This document shows, in pieces, positions 24,717-33,961 of a stretch of DNA of 57,331 nucleotides (position 1 is the stretch's first letter; each line of letters starts with the position of its first letter). The stretch covers positions 1 through 57,331 of the forward strand of contig JAPLKA010000044.1 of NCBI GenBank assembly GCA_026388315.1, written 5' to 3'. The notes under the pieces were generated by a model. That model did no database searches, had not been told where the DNA came from, and worked only from the letters and a program-made list of their open reading frames with translations. The position numbers were made by a program, and so were the translations under genes. This DNA comes from Pseudomonadota bacterium. Its GTDB lineage: Bacteria > Desulfobacterota > Syntrophorhabdia > Syntrophorhabdales > Syntrophorhabdaceae.

Positions 24717-25091
24717 ATGAAACTAAGCGAAGAAGAATTTGACAGAATTGTAAAGAGGTCTATCAGGCGGATACCGAAAGAGATCCGGCAGTACCTCGAC
24801 AACATAATCATTTCCGTGCGGCAGCAACCCACAAGAACAATGCTGAGAGAGATGGGATTGCCTTCAGACAGATTACTCCTTGGGCTTTATCATGGAGTCC
24901 CATTGATTGAGCGTTCAGCCATAATGCCCCCCTTGTTTCCTGATACAATCCTCCTATTCCAGAAGCCGATTGAAGAGGTCTGCCAAACAATGAAAAAGTT
25001 GGAAGAACAGATTGAAGTCACCGTGGTACACGAAATAGCACATTTTTTTGGAATAACAGAGGAAAGGCTGAAGGAACTCGGATACGGGTAA
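24717..25091 (+). CDS. Minimal zincin metallopeptidase-like protein
   Basis: A 124-residue protein with the zinc motif VVHEIAHFFGI (HExxH) near its end and the upstream LGLYHGVPLIERS segment. It matches the short zincin_1/DUF1025 family, of unknown substrate. The ATG at 24717 gives the family's usual N-terminus MKLSEEEFDRIV; an in-frame GTG at 24672 would add 15 untypical residues. It is convergent with glmM. Confidence 0.83.
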   Translation: MKLSEEEFDRIVKRSIRRIPKEIRQYLDNIIISVRQQPTRTMLREMGLPSDRLLLGLYHGVPLIERSAIMPPLFPDTILLFQKPIEEVCQTMKKLEEQIEVTVVHEIAHFFGITEERLKELGYG

Positions 25092-25157
25092 TATCCCTCA
25101 TCCTTGTTTTAGGACTTACTCAAATTCCTCGAATTCTTCCGCAGGTTTTATTCCATA

Positions 25158-26507
25158 TCAACCCAGCGCACTTTTTACGATATCAGCGATCTCTTTACAG
25201 TATTTTTCCGTTACATCATCGGATGGCCCTTCAACCATCACCCTGCACATATTCTGGGTACCGGAATATCTGACAAGGACACGACCCTCATCTCCCAATT
25301 TCTTTTCGATCTTCCGGATCACCTTCATTACCTGAGGTATCGTTGAGATAACCGGTTTGTTCTTTACATCCACATTAATCAGCTTCTGTGGATAGATATC
25401 CATCATTTGTGCAAGCTCTGACAATCGTTTGCCTGACCTGACCATGGCCGCAATCAGTTGCAGAGCAGTGACAATGCCATCCCCGGTAGTATGGTGATCG
25501 AGGAATATCATGTGACCCGATTCTTCTCCGCCAACCACACTGTCTAAACGCACCATGTCTTCCAGGACATGACGGTCTCCCACCTGGGAGGCATGGTATT
25601 TGAAGCCGCATCTCTTGCACGCAACCCTTAATCCCAGGTTGCTCATCACGGTGCTCACAAGGAGATCGTTTTTCAATTTATCCTGTTCTTTCAGCATCTT
25701 TGCACATATGAGCAGGATCTGATCACCGGTTATTTCCTGCCCTTTTTCATCCACGGCTATAAGACGGTCACCGTCACCATCAAAGGCAAGTCCAATTTCT
25801 GCTCCGCTTTCAACAACCCTCTTTCTCAAATCCTGTGTATACTGAGAACCGCATTTATCATTAATGTTGATACCGTTGGGGGTATTGTGGATGACTTCTA
25901 TGTCTGCGCCCAGCTCCCAGAATGTATCGGGGGCGATTTTATATGTAGCTCCATTGGCGGTATCTATAACAATCTTCATTCCTTCCATGGATAAATCACG
26001 GGGAAAGGTATTCTTTAAGAAAACGATGTAACGGCCGTGTACATCTTCCAGCCGGAATGCTTGCCCCATATCCTTAACCGGTGGCACTAAGCTGTTAAGT
26101 TTGTTACTCCGCATGAGATCCTGTATTGCCTCCTCCTGCTCATCTGACAGTTTAAAGCCATTGCCGGAAAAAATCTTTATGCCGTTATCCTGATAGGGGT
26201 TGTGCGATGCCGAAAGGACAATTCCCGCATCAGCGCGCATGCTCTGCGCAATAAAGGCAATTCCCGGGGTCGGTAAAACGCCAAGCAAATAGGGGTTCCC
26301 ACCCATTGAAGCTATCCCTGATTCGAGAGCACCCTCAAGCATATAACCGGAGATACGTGTATCTTTCCCGATAACTATCCTCGTCCGGTGATATTCTTTT
26401 TTTAAAAGATAGACAACTGCCTGCCCTATGGCAAAAGCAACTTCTGCGTTCATCGGATAGCGATTTGCTTCTCCTCTTACCCCATCGGTGCCGAAGAGCT
26501 TACCCAT
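25158..26507 (-). CDS. glmM: Phosphoglucosamine mutase
   Basis: A 449-residue alpha-D-phosphohexomutase that converts glucosamine-6-phosphate to glucosamine-1-phosphate. The N-terminus GKLFGTDGVRGEAN, the phosphoserine loop VLSASHNPYQDNG, the metal loop AFDGDGDRLI and the sugar loop GGEESGHMI are all present, as is the phosphate loop RYSGTQNMCRVMVEG. It is the second step after GlmS. It precedes the beta-helix gene's downstream side and may be co-transcribed from it (81-nt gap). Confidence 0.96.
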   Translation of the reverse strand: MGKLFGTDGVRGEANRYPMNAEVAFAIGQAVVYLLKKEYHRTRIVIGKDTRISGYMLEGALESGIASMGGNPYLLGVLPTPGIAFIAQSMRADAGIVLSASHNPYQDNGIKIFSGNGFKLSDEQEEAIQDLMRSNKLNSLVPPVKDMGQAFRLEDVHGRYIVFLKNTFPRDLSMEGMKIVIDTANGATYKIAPDTFWELGADIEVIHNTPNGININDKCGSQYTQDLRKRVVESGAEIGLAFDGDGDRLIAVDEKGQEITGDQILLICAKMLKEQDKLKNDLLVSTVMSNLGLRVACKRCGFKYHASQVGDRHVLEDMVRLDSVVGGEESGHMIFLDHHTTGDGIVTALQLIAAMVRSGKRLSELAQMMDIYPQKLINVDVKNKPVISTIPQVMKVIRKIEKKLGDEGRVLVRYSGTQNMCRVMVEGPSDDVTEKYCKEIADIVKSALG

Positions 26508-26588
26508 AGCAATTTCTCCTTATATTATTAGATTGCCGCATCGCTTTGTTCCTCGCAATAACTAATGAAAATACTTATTGCGGGATAA

Positions 26589-27842
26589 TTATACATTGAA
26601 CATTTTTAGCGCCGGCGTTATAGTTTTCGCCTTTTTGCAAAAAGTATCAACAATCTTTTGAAGCCATAGCGTGCCTTTCTCAGAGATGTGAGCAGGCAAA
26701 CCCTGTATGGCCGCTATATAATTTGTTTCGCTCCCCCGCTTTGTTTTATCAAAGGAAGAGAGAAAATCATCCCGGCATTTCTCAACAACATCATCCTGTA
26801 TAGCGCCTGTAAAAAGCCCTTCTATTTCAATAAACCTCTCATGGAATTCTTTTCTTCCAGCCAGTTCCCGTTTGCTGTCTGTCTCATCATCAGAAGACAG
26901 TTTTGCCTTTTCAGCCAATACTTGTAAACGTTTCATCCGTTCCTTTTTCGCAAGCGCCAGTTTGTCAAGCACACCCGCATATATAAGATGACCGAATTCC
27001 TGTGCATCAAAAAACGGACGCCTTACATGTATGTACCATTCTTCAAGGGCCATCAGGTTCGATAGATATATGATATTATTGCCAACTATCCGGTGGAGGT
27101 TTGTATATGCCCTGGGAGTAAAATTAATGGTTTTTGAGGAATGCGTCTTCCCGACAACAAGTTTATTGTCCTCAGGAAAATCATTTCTGAGCACCGAACC
27201 GGCAGCAACTACATTGCCGTACCCCATACGCAAGGGGCCCACTATACCGCCCTGGCCGCCAAGAAAGATGGCCGGCCGATTAAGCATCACACCCCTTGGC
27301 ACATCACCGATCAGTGAAGCTGTGGTTTTATCGCCATCAGGCGTATAGTTAAAATGGATATAAGAGCTCCCCACCTCACTGTGAACCTTACGGTTTGTCC
27401 CTCCGGCCATTAAGCAATCACAGAAATTAATCAGGCTTCCGAGGGTCACGAAAGGGAAAAGTATTGTCTGTTTTAAACCTACACAATGTGCACCGTTGGC
27501 TTCCTCTTCAAGAATACAGCCTTCACGTACCTGCGCCCCCGAACCCATGTTTGCCTTTTCAAGAAAGACAGCTTTATTAAAATATCCGCCCTTAAGCTCA
27601 ACTTTAGGGCCCAACTGGCAATTATCTATTGTGACAGGACCTTCATAGCCAATCCGGGCGCCTGCCGATATAACAGTCTGTTCACCGTAAATCCTGCAAC
27701 CCGGATAAATCCTGACATCCTTTCCGGATATACGCTCAACATCCACCTCGTCGCCCAGATCCAGGGTTAACGGATTCGGAATATCGGCGCCTTTGTTGAT
27801 AAGCTGAACAACCTTATCATAGCATCGCGGTTTAATATCCAT
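26589..27842 (-). CDS. Left-handed beta-helix (hexapeptide) protein, UDP-GlcNAc pyrophosphorylase-like
   Basis: A 417-residue protein. Residues ~35-230 are hexapeptide repeats ([LIV]GxxxxI type: VRIYPGCRIYGEQTVIS, NCQLGPKVELKG, GVMLNRPAIFLGGQGGIVGPLRMGYGNVVAAGSVL, each only in part). It contains KVHSEVGSSYIHFNYTPDGDK, which recalls the GlmU acetyltransferase NHLTY...TCNYDGxxKH region. The C-terminal ~180 residues are helical and unassigned. It lacks a nucleotidyltransferase domain. Being next to glmM, it may be an acetyltransferase in amino-sugar metabolism; this is inference. Confidence 0.75.
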   Translation of the reverse strand: MDIKPRCYDKVVQLINKGADIPNPLTLDLGDEVDVERISGKDVRIYPGCRIYGEQTVISAGARIGYEGPVTIDNCQLGPKVELKGGYFNKAVFLEKANMGSGAQVREGCILEEEANGAHCVGLKQTILFPFVTLGSLINFCDCLMAGGTNRKVHSEVGSSYIHFNYTPDGDKTTASLIGDVPRGVMLNRPAIFLGGQGGIVGPLRMGYGNVVAAGSVLRNDFPEDNKLVVGKTHSSKTINFTPRAYTNLHRIVGNNIIYLSNLMALEEWYIHVRRPFFDAQEFGHLIYAGVLDKLALAKKERMKRLQVLAEKAKLSSDDETDSKRELAGRKEFHERFIEIEGLFTGAIQDDVVEKCRDDFLSSFDKTKRGSETNYIAAIQGLPAHISEKGTLWLQKIVDTFCKKAKTITPALKMFNV

Positions 27843-27989
27843 CCTCTCCTCCAGAAATATAAATTATTAACCCGTTAAAAGTCTGCCTGCCCGTGACTCC
27901 TGAGAAAGCAGACGTCCAAAAAATCGTTGTAAAATTAACACTTTCTCAATTTTGTGTCAATATGAATAAAATAGAACCATGTTATATTA

Positions 27990-28082
27990 AGAACCTGTTA
28001 TATTTGTTTGATTGGCTTCATTGGTCTTATTGGTTAAAACCAATAGAACTAATGGGACAAATAGAACCAATAGAACCTGTAT
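27990..28082. repeat. Imperfect inverted repeat of ATTGGTTCTATT-like units
   Basis: TATTGGTT/AACCAATA flanks a 2-nt centre near 28031-28048. Outward, further degenerate copies of ATTGG(T/C)TTC and AATAGAACC are arranged as a long weak hairpin. The segment lies in the 246-nt gap 27843-28088. It has no coding potential and may act as a bidirectional transcript end. Confidence 0.45.
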
Positions 28083-28088
28083 TGCAGA

Positions 28089-28730
28089 TCAGAAACCCAA
28101 CTGCTCACCGACAAGTATAACCACGACATCAGTCCGTAATGGCTTCCTGGCCAGAACCGTATAAATATTGCAAATTCTTTGCGGGGAGGAACAGTCCGCA
28201 CATTCCCCGGTCTCTGCGCAGGGCGTTTTCAATCCAAGTCTCCTCGCATTCATCGGTGCAACCCACTCCTGGACTCTTCTCCGGGCATCTTCGATATCTT
28301 TTACAATCTTATTCACCCCGCAAACAAGAATCACCTTCCCCGGTCCGAACATCATAGCCCCTACCCTGTTTCCCGTAGCATCGATATTATAAAGCTGCCC
28401 GTCTTCTGTGACAGCGTTACTGCTGCATAGGTAAAAATCAGCAAGCAACATCTCCCGGCGCATCTTCAGTGCTTCTTCCGGCGAGATTCCCGGTACAGCC
28501 GAATTCATTAGCTTAATAGGGTGATTCTTTGCCTCATCGAAAAACCCAATCTGATTAAGCGTGAGCGAACCCCCTACCCCAACCGTTGCCCCTTCCGGGA
28601 TGATTCCGAAAATCTCTCCAAGGGCATCAGAAGCCTTCGGTACAAACCGTGCATCAAAATTATGCTTTTTCAACGCCTTAATGGTTCTCTCTATCTGCAT
28701 ATCCTGGTACCATTTTTGAAATTCTGTCAT
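28089..28730 (-). CDS. LUD-domain protein (LutC/YkgG-like)
   Basis: A 213-residue protein of the LUD (lactate utilisation) family: ALKKHNFDARFVPKASDA, GATVGVGGSLTLNQIGF, FYLCSSNAVTEDGQLYNIDATGNRV and VCGVNKIV, then a C-terminal CAETGECADCSSPQRICN Cys cluster. Single LUD proteins of this type are widespread in anaerobes and are often wrongly named lactate utilisation proteins; no lutA/B genes are adjacent. An AGGGGAT ribosome site precedes the ATG. Confidence 0.87.
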   Translation of the reverse strand: MTEFQKWYQDMQIERTIKALKKHNFDARFVPKASDALGEIFGIIPEGATVGVGGSLTLNQIGFFDEAKNHPIKLMNSAVPGISPEEALKMRREMLLADFYLCSSNAVTEDGQLYNIDATGNRVGAMMFGPGKVILVCGVNKIVKDIEDARRRVQEWVAPMNARRLGLKTPCAETGECADCSSPQRICNIYTVLARKPLRTDVVVILVGEQLGF

Positions 28731-28829
28731 GGCCTATCCCCTCCTTTTTTATATTGTACTTTGTGTTTTGATTAAAAACAATGTATGATTTGCAAACAAC
28801 GGTTTACCGGTATCAGAGGTTTGAGCAAC

Positions 28830-30557
28830 ATGAACAACAATCTCACCGAACGCACGCAGGCAGAGCAGAAACTCCAAAACGAGAAACATAAATTCTCAAT
28901 CATTTCAGAAAATGCCCCTTTCGGTTTGGTAATGGTCGATAAAGATGGCACGTTCACCCATATAAACCCAAAGTTCAAAGAAATGTTCGGGTATGATTTA
29001 CACGATATACCTGACGGGAGAACGTGGTTCAGAAAGGCATATCCCGATCCGGATTACAGACATGAGGTTATTTCAACCTGGATTGATGATTCTCAAAAGG
29101 CAAAACCCGGCGAGCATAGACCGAGAGTGTTCACAGTGACCTGCAAGGACGGGTCAAGAAAGGTGGTAAATTTTATCCCTGTTGCGCTTGAAAATGGTGA
29201 GAATATTATATCTTTTGAGGACATTACTGAGCGTACGAGGGCAGTTGAATCTTTAAAGGAATCGGAAAAACGCCTCTTTGATATCTTTGACTATCTTCCA
29301 GACCCGACTTTTGTAATTAATAGACAGGGCGTTGTGATTGCATGGAACAAGACAATGGAGGAATTGACCGGTGTGAAGGGAAAAGATATGGTCGGGAAGG
29401 GCAACTATGAGTATGGGGTACCTTTCTACGGAAAAAAAAGACCTATCATGATTGATTTGGCCCTCTCACCTGAAGACGATACAATCGAACAGAGATACCC
29501 TCTTATGAAGAAGGAAAAGGATACCCTCTACACAGAGATATTCATCCCCACTTTTGGAGAATACGGGGCCTGGCTCTGGGCAAAGGCAAAACCGCTGTAC
29601 GACCGCTACGGCAATGTCGTCGGTGCAATAGAAACCATCCGTGATGTTACCGATAACAAGCGGATGATAGAAGCATTGCAAACAGAGAGAAAGAAATTCC
29701 AAATCCTCTCCGAGAGCGCGCCATTCGGGTTGGTATTGTTTGACAGGAATGGTAGATTCAAATACATCAATTCCAAGTTCACCGAACTCTTCGGGTATGA
29801 TCTAAGTGATGTGCTCAATGGAAAGTCATGGTTCAGAAAGGGTTATCCTGACCGTGAATACAGGGAAATCGTTATACTGGAATGGGCTCACTTTGTTGAT
29901 ACTGCAAAGATAGGAGAACAATACCCTAAGGTTTTTCGAACAACCTGTAAAGATGGGACCGAAAAGATAGTAAGCTTTACACCGGTTAAATTAGTGACAG
30001 GTGAGTTTTTAATGACCTGCGAGGATATCACTGAACGGACAAGGCTTGAGGAGGAACTTAAGACACTCTCCCTGATAGATGAACTTACAGGCCTCTATAA
30101 CAGGAGGGGATTTTTTGCACTCGGCGAACAACAGCTCAAAATCGCTGACCGTATGAAAAAAGATGTACTCCTCATCTTTACAGACCTTGATCGTTTGAAG
30201 TGGATCAACGACAACCTGGGTCACGAAGAGGGAGACAGGGCGCTGGTTGCCGCTTCCAACATACTTAAGGAAACATTCCGGGAATCGGATATTATTGCCC
30301 GTATTGGCGGCGATGAGTTTGTGGTGCTCGCAATGGAGGCAATAGAAGATATCTCTCAATTCATCACTTCCCGCTTGCAGGACAACTTTGATCAATACAA
30401 TACAGGCGCAAAGCTTGATTACACACTCTCGACGAGTATCGGCATGGTTCGCTATAATCCTGAAAACCCCGTTTCCCTTGATACTCTCATAGCTTTGGCT
30501 GATAAGTTGATGTATGAGGACAAGAAGAGAAAAAAAGGAAATTACGCTGAAAGATAA
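28830..30557 (+). CDS. Diguanylate cyclase with three PAS domains
   Basis: About 575 residues, cytoplasmic. PAS1 (~20-135), PAS2 (~145-265) and PAS3 (~280-400) precede a GGDEF domain (~415-575) with IARIGGDEFVVLAME. The RESD inhibitory site lies five residues before GGDEF, so product feedback is expected. PAS1 and PAS3 are near copies of each other and of the last PAS in the 43901 protein. ATG at 28830 has AGAGG upstream; an earlier ATG at 28785 lacks one. It makes c-di-GMP in response to an unknown signal. Confidence 0.9.
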   Translation: MNNNLTERTQAEQKLQNEKHKFSIISENAPFGLVMVDKDGTFTHINPKFKEMFGYDLHDIPDGRTWFRKAYPDPDYRHEVISTWIDDSQKAKPGEHRPRVFTVTCKDGSRKVVNFIPVALENGENIISFEDITERTRAVESLKESEKRLFDIFDYLPDPTFVINRQGVVIAWNKTMEELTGVKGKDMVGKGNYEYGVPFYGKKRPIMIDLALSPEDDTIEQRYPLMKKEKDTLYTEIFIPTFGEYGAWLWAKAKPLYDRYGNVVGAIETIRDVTDNKRMIEALQTERKKFQILSESAPFGLVLFDRNGRFKYINSKFTELFGYDLSDVLNGKSWFRKGYPDREYREIVILEWAHFVDTAKIGEQYPKVFRTTCKDGTEKIVSFTPVKLVTGEFLMTCEDITERTRLEEELKTLSLIDELTGLYNRRGFFALGEQQLKIADRMKKDVLLIFTDLDRLKWINDNLGHEEGDRALVAASNILKETFRESDIIARIGGDEFVVLAMEAIEDISQFITSRLQDNFDQYNTGAKLDYTLSTSIGMVRYNPENPVSLDTLIALADKLMYEDKKRKKGNYAER

Positions 30558-30579
30558 CTTATTATAAAATCATCAATTT

Positions 30580-31389
30580 ATGGACATTGAGCAAAAACAT
30601 AGATATTTAAGAGAGATTACCAAGGAACTTAAGAGGGTGATCGTAGCCTTTTCCGGCGGTGTGGACAGCACGTTTCTCCTGAAAACGTGTGTTGACGTAC
30701 TTGGAAAAGAAAATGTTCTGGCCTTTATCGGGCTTTCCCCCACATGTCCTGCAAGAGAAATAGAAGAAGCAAAGGTTCTGTCAGCGCTCATTGGAGCCGA
30801 ATACATCATTGTAGAAACATCGGAAATGAAAGACCCTGATTTTGTCCGGAATGATAAGTCGCGGTGCTATTATTGCAAAAGCCACCTTTTCCGCAAGGCA
30901 TGGGAGATAGCAACGGAAAAGGGTTTTCTCCATGTTGTTGAAGGATCAAACCTCGATGACATGGATGATTACAGGCCGGGACGAAAGGCATGTGTTGAGC
31001 AGGAAATAGTAAGCCCATTATTAATGGCTGAACTTACAAAAAACGACATCAGGGAACTTTCAAGGCAATTGCATCTCCCTACGCATGACAAACCTTCCTT
31101 TGCCTGCCTTTCATCAAGGATACCCTATGGCACACCCATTGATATTGAACTCCTTAAAAAGATAGAAGTTTCTGAAGATTTTATCCGGGGTCTTGGCATA
31201 CGCCAGGCAAGGGTAAGATATCACGGCAGTGTGGCGCGCATAGAAGTGGCGAATGATGAAATCAATAAAGTGATTGAAAATAAAGACAAAATAGCTGAGG
31301 CATTACAAAACTGCGGTTTCTTCTACATAACCCTCGACCTCCAGGGTTACAGAACCGGCAGCATGAACAGACCGGTGAAGAATGAATAG
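30580..31389 (+). CDS. larE: LarE-type ATP-dependent sulfur transferase
   Basis: A 269-residue PP-loop ATPase. The P-loop is AFSGGVDSTFL. LarE builds the nickel-pincer nucleotide of lactate racemase-type enzymes by inserting sulfur. Three cysteines fit the [4Fe-4S]-type, non-sacrificial LarE class: CYYC (Cys96, Cys99) and FACLSSRIPYG (Cys176, aligned with the sacrificial Cys of the Lactobacillus enzyme). larB, larC and larA are not in this window. It follows the diguanylate cyclase by 22 nt. Confidence 0.88.
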   Translation: MDIEQKHRYLREITKELKRVIVAFSGGVDSTFLLKTCVDVLGKENVLAFIGLSPTCPAREIEEAKVLSALIGAEYIIVETSEMKDPDFVRNDKSRCYYCKSHLFRKAWEIATEKGFLHVVEGSNLDDMDDYRPGRKACVEQEIVSPLLMAELTKNDIRELSRQLHLPTHDKPSFACLSSRIPYGTPIDIELLKKIEVSEDFIRGLGIRQARVRYHGSVARIEVANDEINKVIENKDKIAEALQNCGFFYITLDLQGYRTGSMNRPVKNE

Positions 31390-31615
31390 TAGATAGTGAA
31401 TAGCAGAAAGAAAAAGAGGCGGGCTGAAGGGGGCAACGTGAGCCCAGGTAATTGTTTTAATGCATGATGGTGAAATGGTATGAATCACTCGCCACTCGCC
31501 GGTTCGCTGGTTCGGCTCTTCCCCTTGACCCCTTGAATCCTCTTCATTTTATAGGTGTTACATTTTATTAATACCCCATGTCATTGCGAGCCCGAAGGGC
31601 GTGGCAATCTCAGAC
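31390..31615. other. Convergent intergenic region with repeats
   Basis: Between larE and thiE. It starts with AGTAGATAGTGAATAGC (a TATTCAC-family unit in reverse). It has a CCTTGAATCC unit near 31530 and ends with the GTCATTGCGAG element at 31580. No gene is seen. Confidence 0.5.
31580..31612. repeat. REP-like GTCATTGCGAG...GTGGCAATCTC element
   Basis: The sequence reads GTCATTGCGAGC, an internal CCCGAAGGG, then GCGTGGCAATCTC. A degenerate second copy in reverse is at 49663-49699. This element type is widespread between genes in many anaerobic Gram-negative genomes. Confidence 0.65.
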
Positions 31616-32257
31616 TTATTGCATTCCCATTATTTCAAAAAAAGACCGGCAGGTGCGGGGAATGTCGTCTGACATGGTAATGGCTGTCACGACTGTTATA
31701 CCGTGTGCCCCTGCTTCAATGACGCTGCGGCAATTCTGAAGATTGATTCCTCCAATCCCGATAACCGGGAGATGCGTGCCCTGCCGTATCTTCGTTACTC
31801 CTTCAAGCCCTGGAAGATATCCAAGGTTTTCTTTTGTGCCGGTGGGAAAAACACCATTCACTGCTAAATAATCCGCCCCATCTTTTTCGGCATGAATCGC
31901 TTCCTCTATGGTCTTGACAGATACCCCGATAATAACATCCTGACCCACAATTTTACGGGCCTCCTTGACAGGCATATCCTCCTGACCCAGGTGAAGCCCA
32001 TCCGCGCCTACGGCCAATAAGACCTCTATGGAATCATTGATAATCAAAAAGGCATCATGTGCGCGGGTCATTTTTAATGACTCTGAAGCAAGTTTGATAT
32101 AATCTGTTACGGGCAGTTCTTTTTCTCTTATCTGGATTATCTTTACCCCGCCCTGAAGCGCCAGTTTTACCTGCTCAAGCACCGAATACCCCTTGTTGAA
32201 ACGGGGATCAGTTACCAGGTACAGTCGGTAATCCTGCAATGTAGGTTTTTTTATCAT
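31616..32257 (-). CDS. thiE: Thiamin-phosphate synthase
   Basis: A 213-residue TIM-barrel enzyme joining hydroxymethylpyrimidine-PP and thiazole-P. RLYLVTDP, VKIIQIREKELP, FLIINDSIEVLLAVGADGLHLGQEDMPV and IGIGGINLQNC are conserved. It works with ThiM upstream in a thiazole salvage route. No thiG, thiH or thiC is in the window and I see no TPP riboswitch upstream. Confidence 0.95.
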   Translation of the reverse strand: MIKKPTLQDYRLYLVTDPRFNKGYSVLEQVKLALQGGVKIIQIREKELPVTDYIKLASESLKMTRAHDAFLIINDSIEVLLAVGADGLHLGQEDMPVKEARKIVGQDVIIGVSVKTIEEAIHAEKDGADYLAVNGVFPTGTKENLGYLPGLEGVTKIRQGTHLPVIGIGGINLQNCRSVIEAGAHGITVVTAITMSDDIPRTCRSFFEIMGMQ

Positions 32258-32479
32258 ATACCAAATCGGCCTTTAGCTGTCAGCTGTCAGGGTCGGCTGT
32301 CAGTACGCAGGCTCCTGTCCGCCAGAACCGAGTGAAAGGCGGGAAAGCCTGCGGCTACCTGACCCCTGCTACCTGACCCACTGCTACCTGCTACCTTCTC
32401 CCTGATCCCTGCCCTTGTATCTCTCGCCGATTCGCCGATTCGCCCCATCGCCATCTCGTCTCTGCTCTCCGCTCTACGC
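32258..32479. repeat. Non-coding, short-tandem-repeat-rich spacer between thiM and thiE
   Basis: The spacer contains CAGCTGTCAG/CGGCTGTCAG copies, repeated GCTACCTG(A/C) units and GCCGATTCGCCGATTCGCC. It looks like expanded low-complexity DNA. No riboswitch or gene is recognised. Confidence 0.5.
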
Positions 32480-33301
32480 TCATCTCACCGGCTTTATTCT
32501 CAGCCTTTCCATCATCGTTTCTTCGGACATATTATACAGCGCATCATACAATGCCACCTGGAAACTTCCGGGACCATTCGACACCAGGGCCGCCTCTTCT
32601 CCGGCAAGCCCGTAATATCCGAGGGCGCAGGCCGCTGCCACTAATGGATCCGGTTCAACGGCGCAGAAACATGAGATAGCAGTTGTTGCTGCACAGCCTG
32701 TACCGGTAACCCGTCCGAACATGGGGTGCCCGTTGTGGACTTCTATAGCCTTTTCGCCGTTGGTGATAAAATCGACTTCACCGGTGACTGCGATTACTTT
32801 CTTCAACTCTCTTGCCAACCGGTGTGCCCCATCACGAACAGCATCAACTGTTTCAAGAGAATCCACCCCGCGGATGTTTATCTCTTCTTTATGCGTAAAC
32901 AAAGACATCACTTCCGATGCATTGCCACGGATAACGGTCACGGGTACCTCCGCCAGGATTTTTTTAGCCGCCTCAGTTCTGAGCGGGGTGGCGCCAGAGC
33001 CTACCGGGTCCAAAATAATAGGGATACCCCTTCCCCCTGCGGCTTTCCCTGCAATAAGCATGGAATCCACCCAATAAGGGGTGAGCGTCCCGATATTCAG
33101 ATTCAATGCGCTGGTAAATGCAGACATTGCCTCCATCTCCTCATGCGCATGTGCCATGATAGGCGAGGCGCCGATGGCAAGCGTCACGTTGGCTGTGCTG
33201 TTCATTACCACAAAATTTGTTGTATGGTGAATCAGGGGCTGTTGTTTCCTGATCTTACGTAATATCTCAATGGTCTTTTTTGACAATTCATGTTCATTCA
33301 T
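32480..33301 (-). CDS. thiM: Hydroxyethylthiazole kinase
   Basis: A 273-residue ribokinase-like enzyme phosphorylating hydroxyethylthiazole for thiamin salvage. PLIHHTTNFVVMN, NIGTLTPYWVDSML, ILDPVGSGATPLRTE, VIRGNASEVM and FGRVTGTGCAATTAIS match the family, and the GTGCA anion-hole region is intact. It is followed after 222 nt by thiE on the same strand. Confidence 0.95.
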   Translation of the reverse strand: MNEHELSKKTIEILRKIRKQQPLIHHTTNFVVMNSTANVTLAIGASPIMAHAHEEMEAMSAFTSALNLNIGTLTPYWVDSMLIAGKAAGGRGIPIILDPVGSGATPLRTEAAKKILAEVPVTVIRGNASEVMSLFTHKEEINIRGVDSLETVDAVRDGAHRLARELKKVIAVTGEVDFITNGEKAIEVHNGHPMFGRVTGTGCAATTAISCFCAVEPDPLVAAACALGYYGLAGEEAALVSNGPGSFQVALYDALYNMSEETMMERLRIKPVR

Positions 33302-33373
33302 TTTTCCTCACCATTTATAAAATAGATCATTATTAGCATAATCTGCACGGGAAAATAAAACCCTTTTGGATGG

Positions 33374-33961
33374 TTATTCTGCGATGACAAAGATTCCCGT
33401 CTCGGCAAAGAGATTCGGAAATATCCATACCCGCCTGCTGTTCCCGAAAAAATATGAATCTTCTATCCTTATGGTACGCTTCGAACAATACTCGATGAAA
33501 TCGAGAATACTCAGAAAGTGCAGATTAGGCGTATCATGCCATTCAAAAGGAAGTGCCTGTGTAACAGGCGCCCTGCCCCCGAAAAACATCTGAAAACGTG
33601 CTTTAATATGGGCAAAATTGGGAATACCGATAATCACCTTTCTTCCCACCCTCATAGCCTCTCTCATGACTACATCCGGCCTTTTAACCTGCTGGAAGGT
33701 CTGGTTTATGATGACAAAATCAAAAGATTTATCTCCATATTCGGCCAATCCGGTATCAATGTCGTCATGAAAGACGTTTAATCCTTTGGCAACACACTCG
33801 AATAGCGCTTTGTCATCAATCTCAATCCCCTGACCCCTGACCTTTTTCTCGCTCACAAGAAGGGCAAGTAAATCCCCATTTCCGCAGCCAAGGTCAAGAA
33901 CGGAGGATCCAGGGGTTACCAGTTCAAGAATGGTTTTATAATCAGGCTTGATTGAAATCAC
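33374..33961 (-). CDS. metW: MetW methyltransferase-like protein
   Basis: About 195 residues with a Rossmann SAM-binding motif ([16 protein letters not shown]) and the MetW-specific [19 protein letters not shown] and [15 protein letters not shown]. MetW normally pairs with MetX and aids homoserine acetylation or activation. GTG at 33961 follows GAGAGG by 7 nt and overlaps metX by about 20 nt; TTG at 33976 is an alternative. The metX-metW order is the usual one. Confidence 0.92.
   Translation of the reverse strand: MISIKPDYKTILELVTPGSSVLDLGCGNGDLLALLVSEKKVRGQGIEIDDKALFECVAKGLNVFHDDIDTGLAEYGDKSFDFVIINQTFQQVKRPDVVMREAMRVGRKVIIGIPNFAHIKARFQMFFGGRAPVTQALPFEWHDTPNLHFLSILDFIEYCSKRTIRIEDSYFFGNSRRVWIFPNLFAETGIFVIAE

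Noticed and set aside
32258-32479. Possible TPP riboswitch upstream of thiE
   Set aside because: No CTGAGA/thi-box core is visible; the spacer is short tandem repeats.
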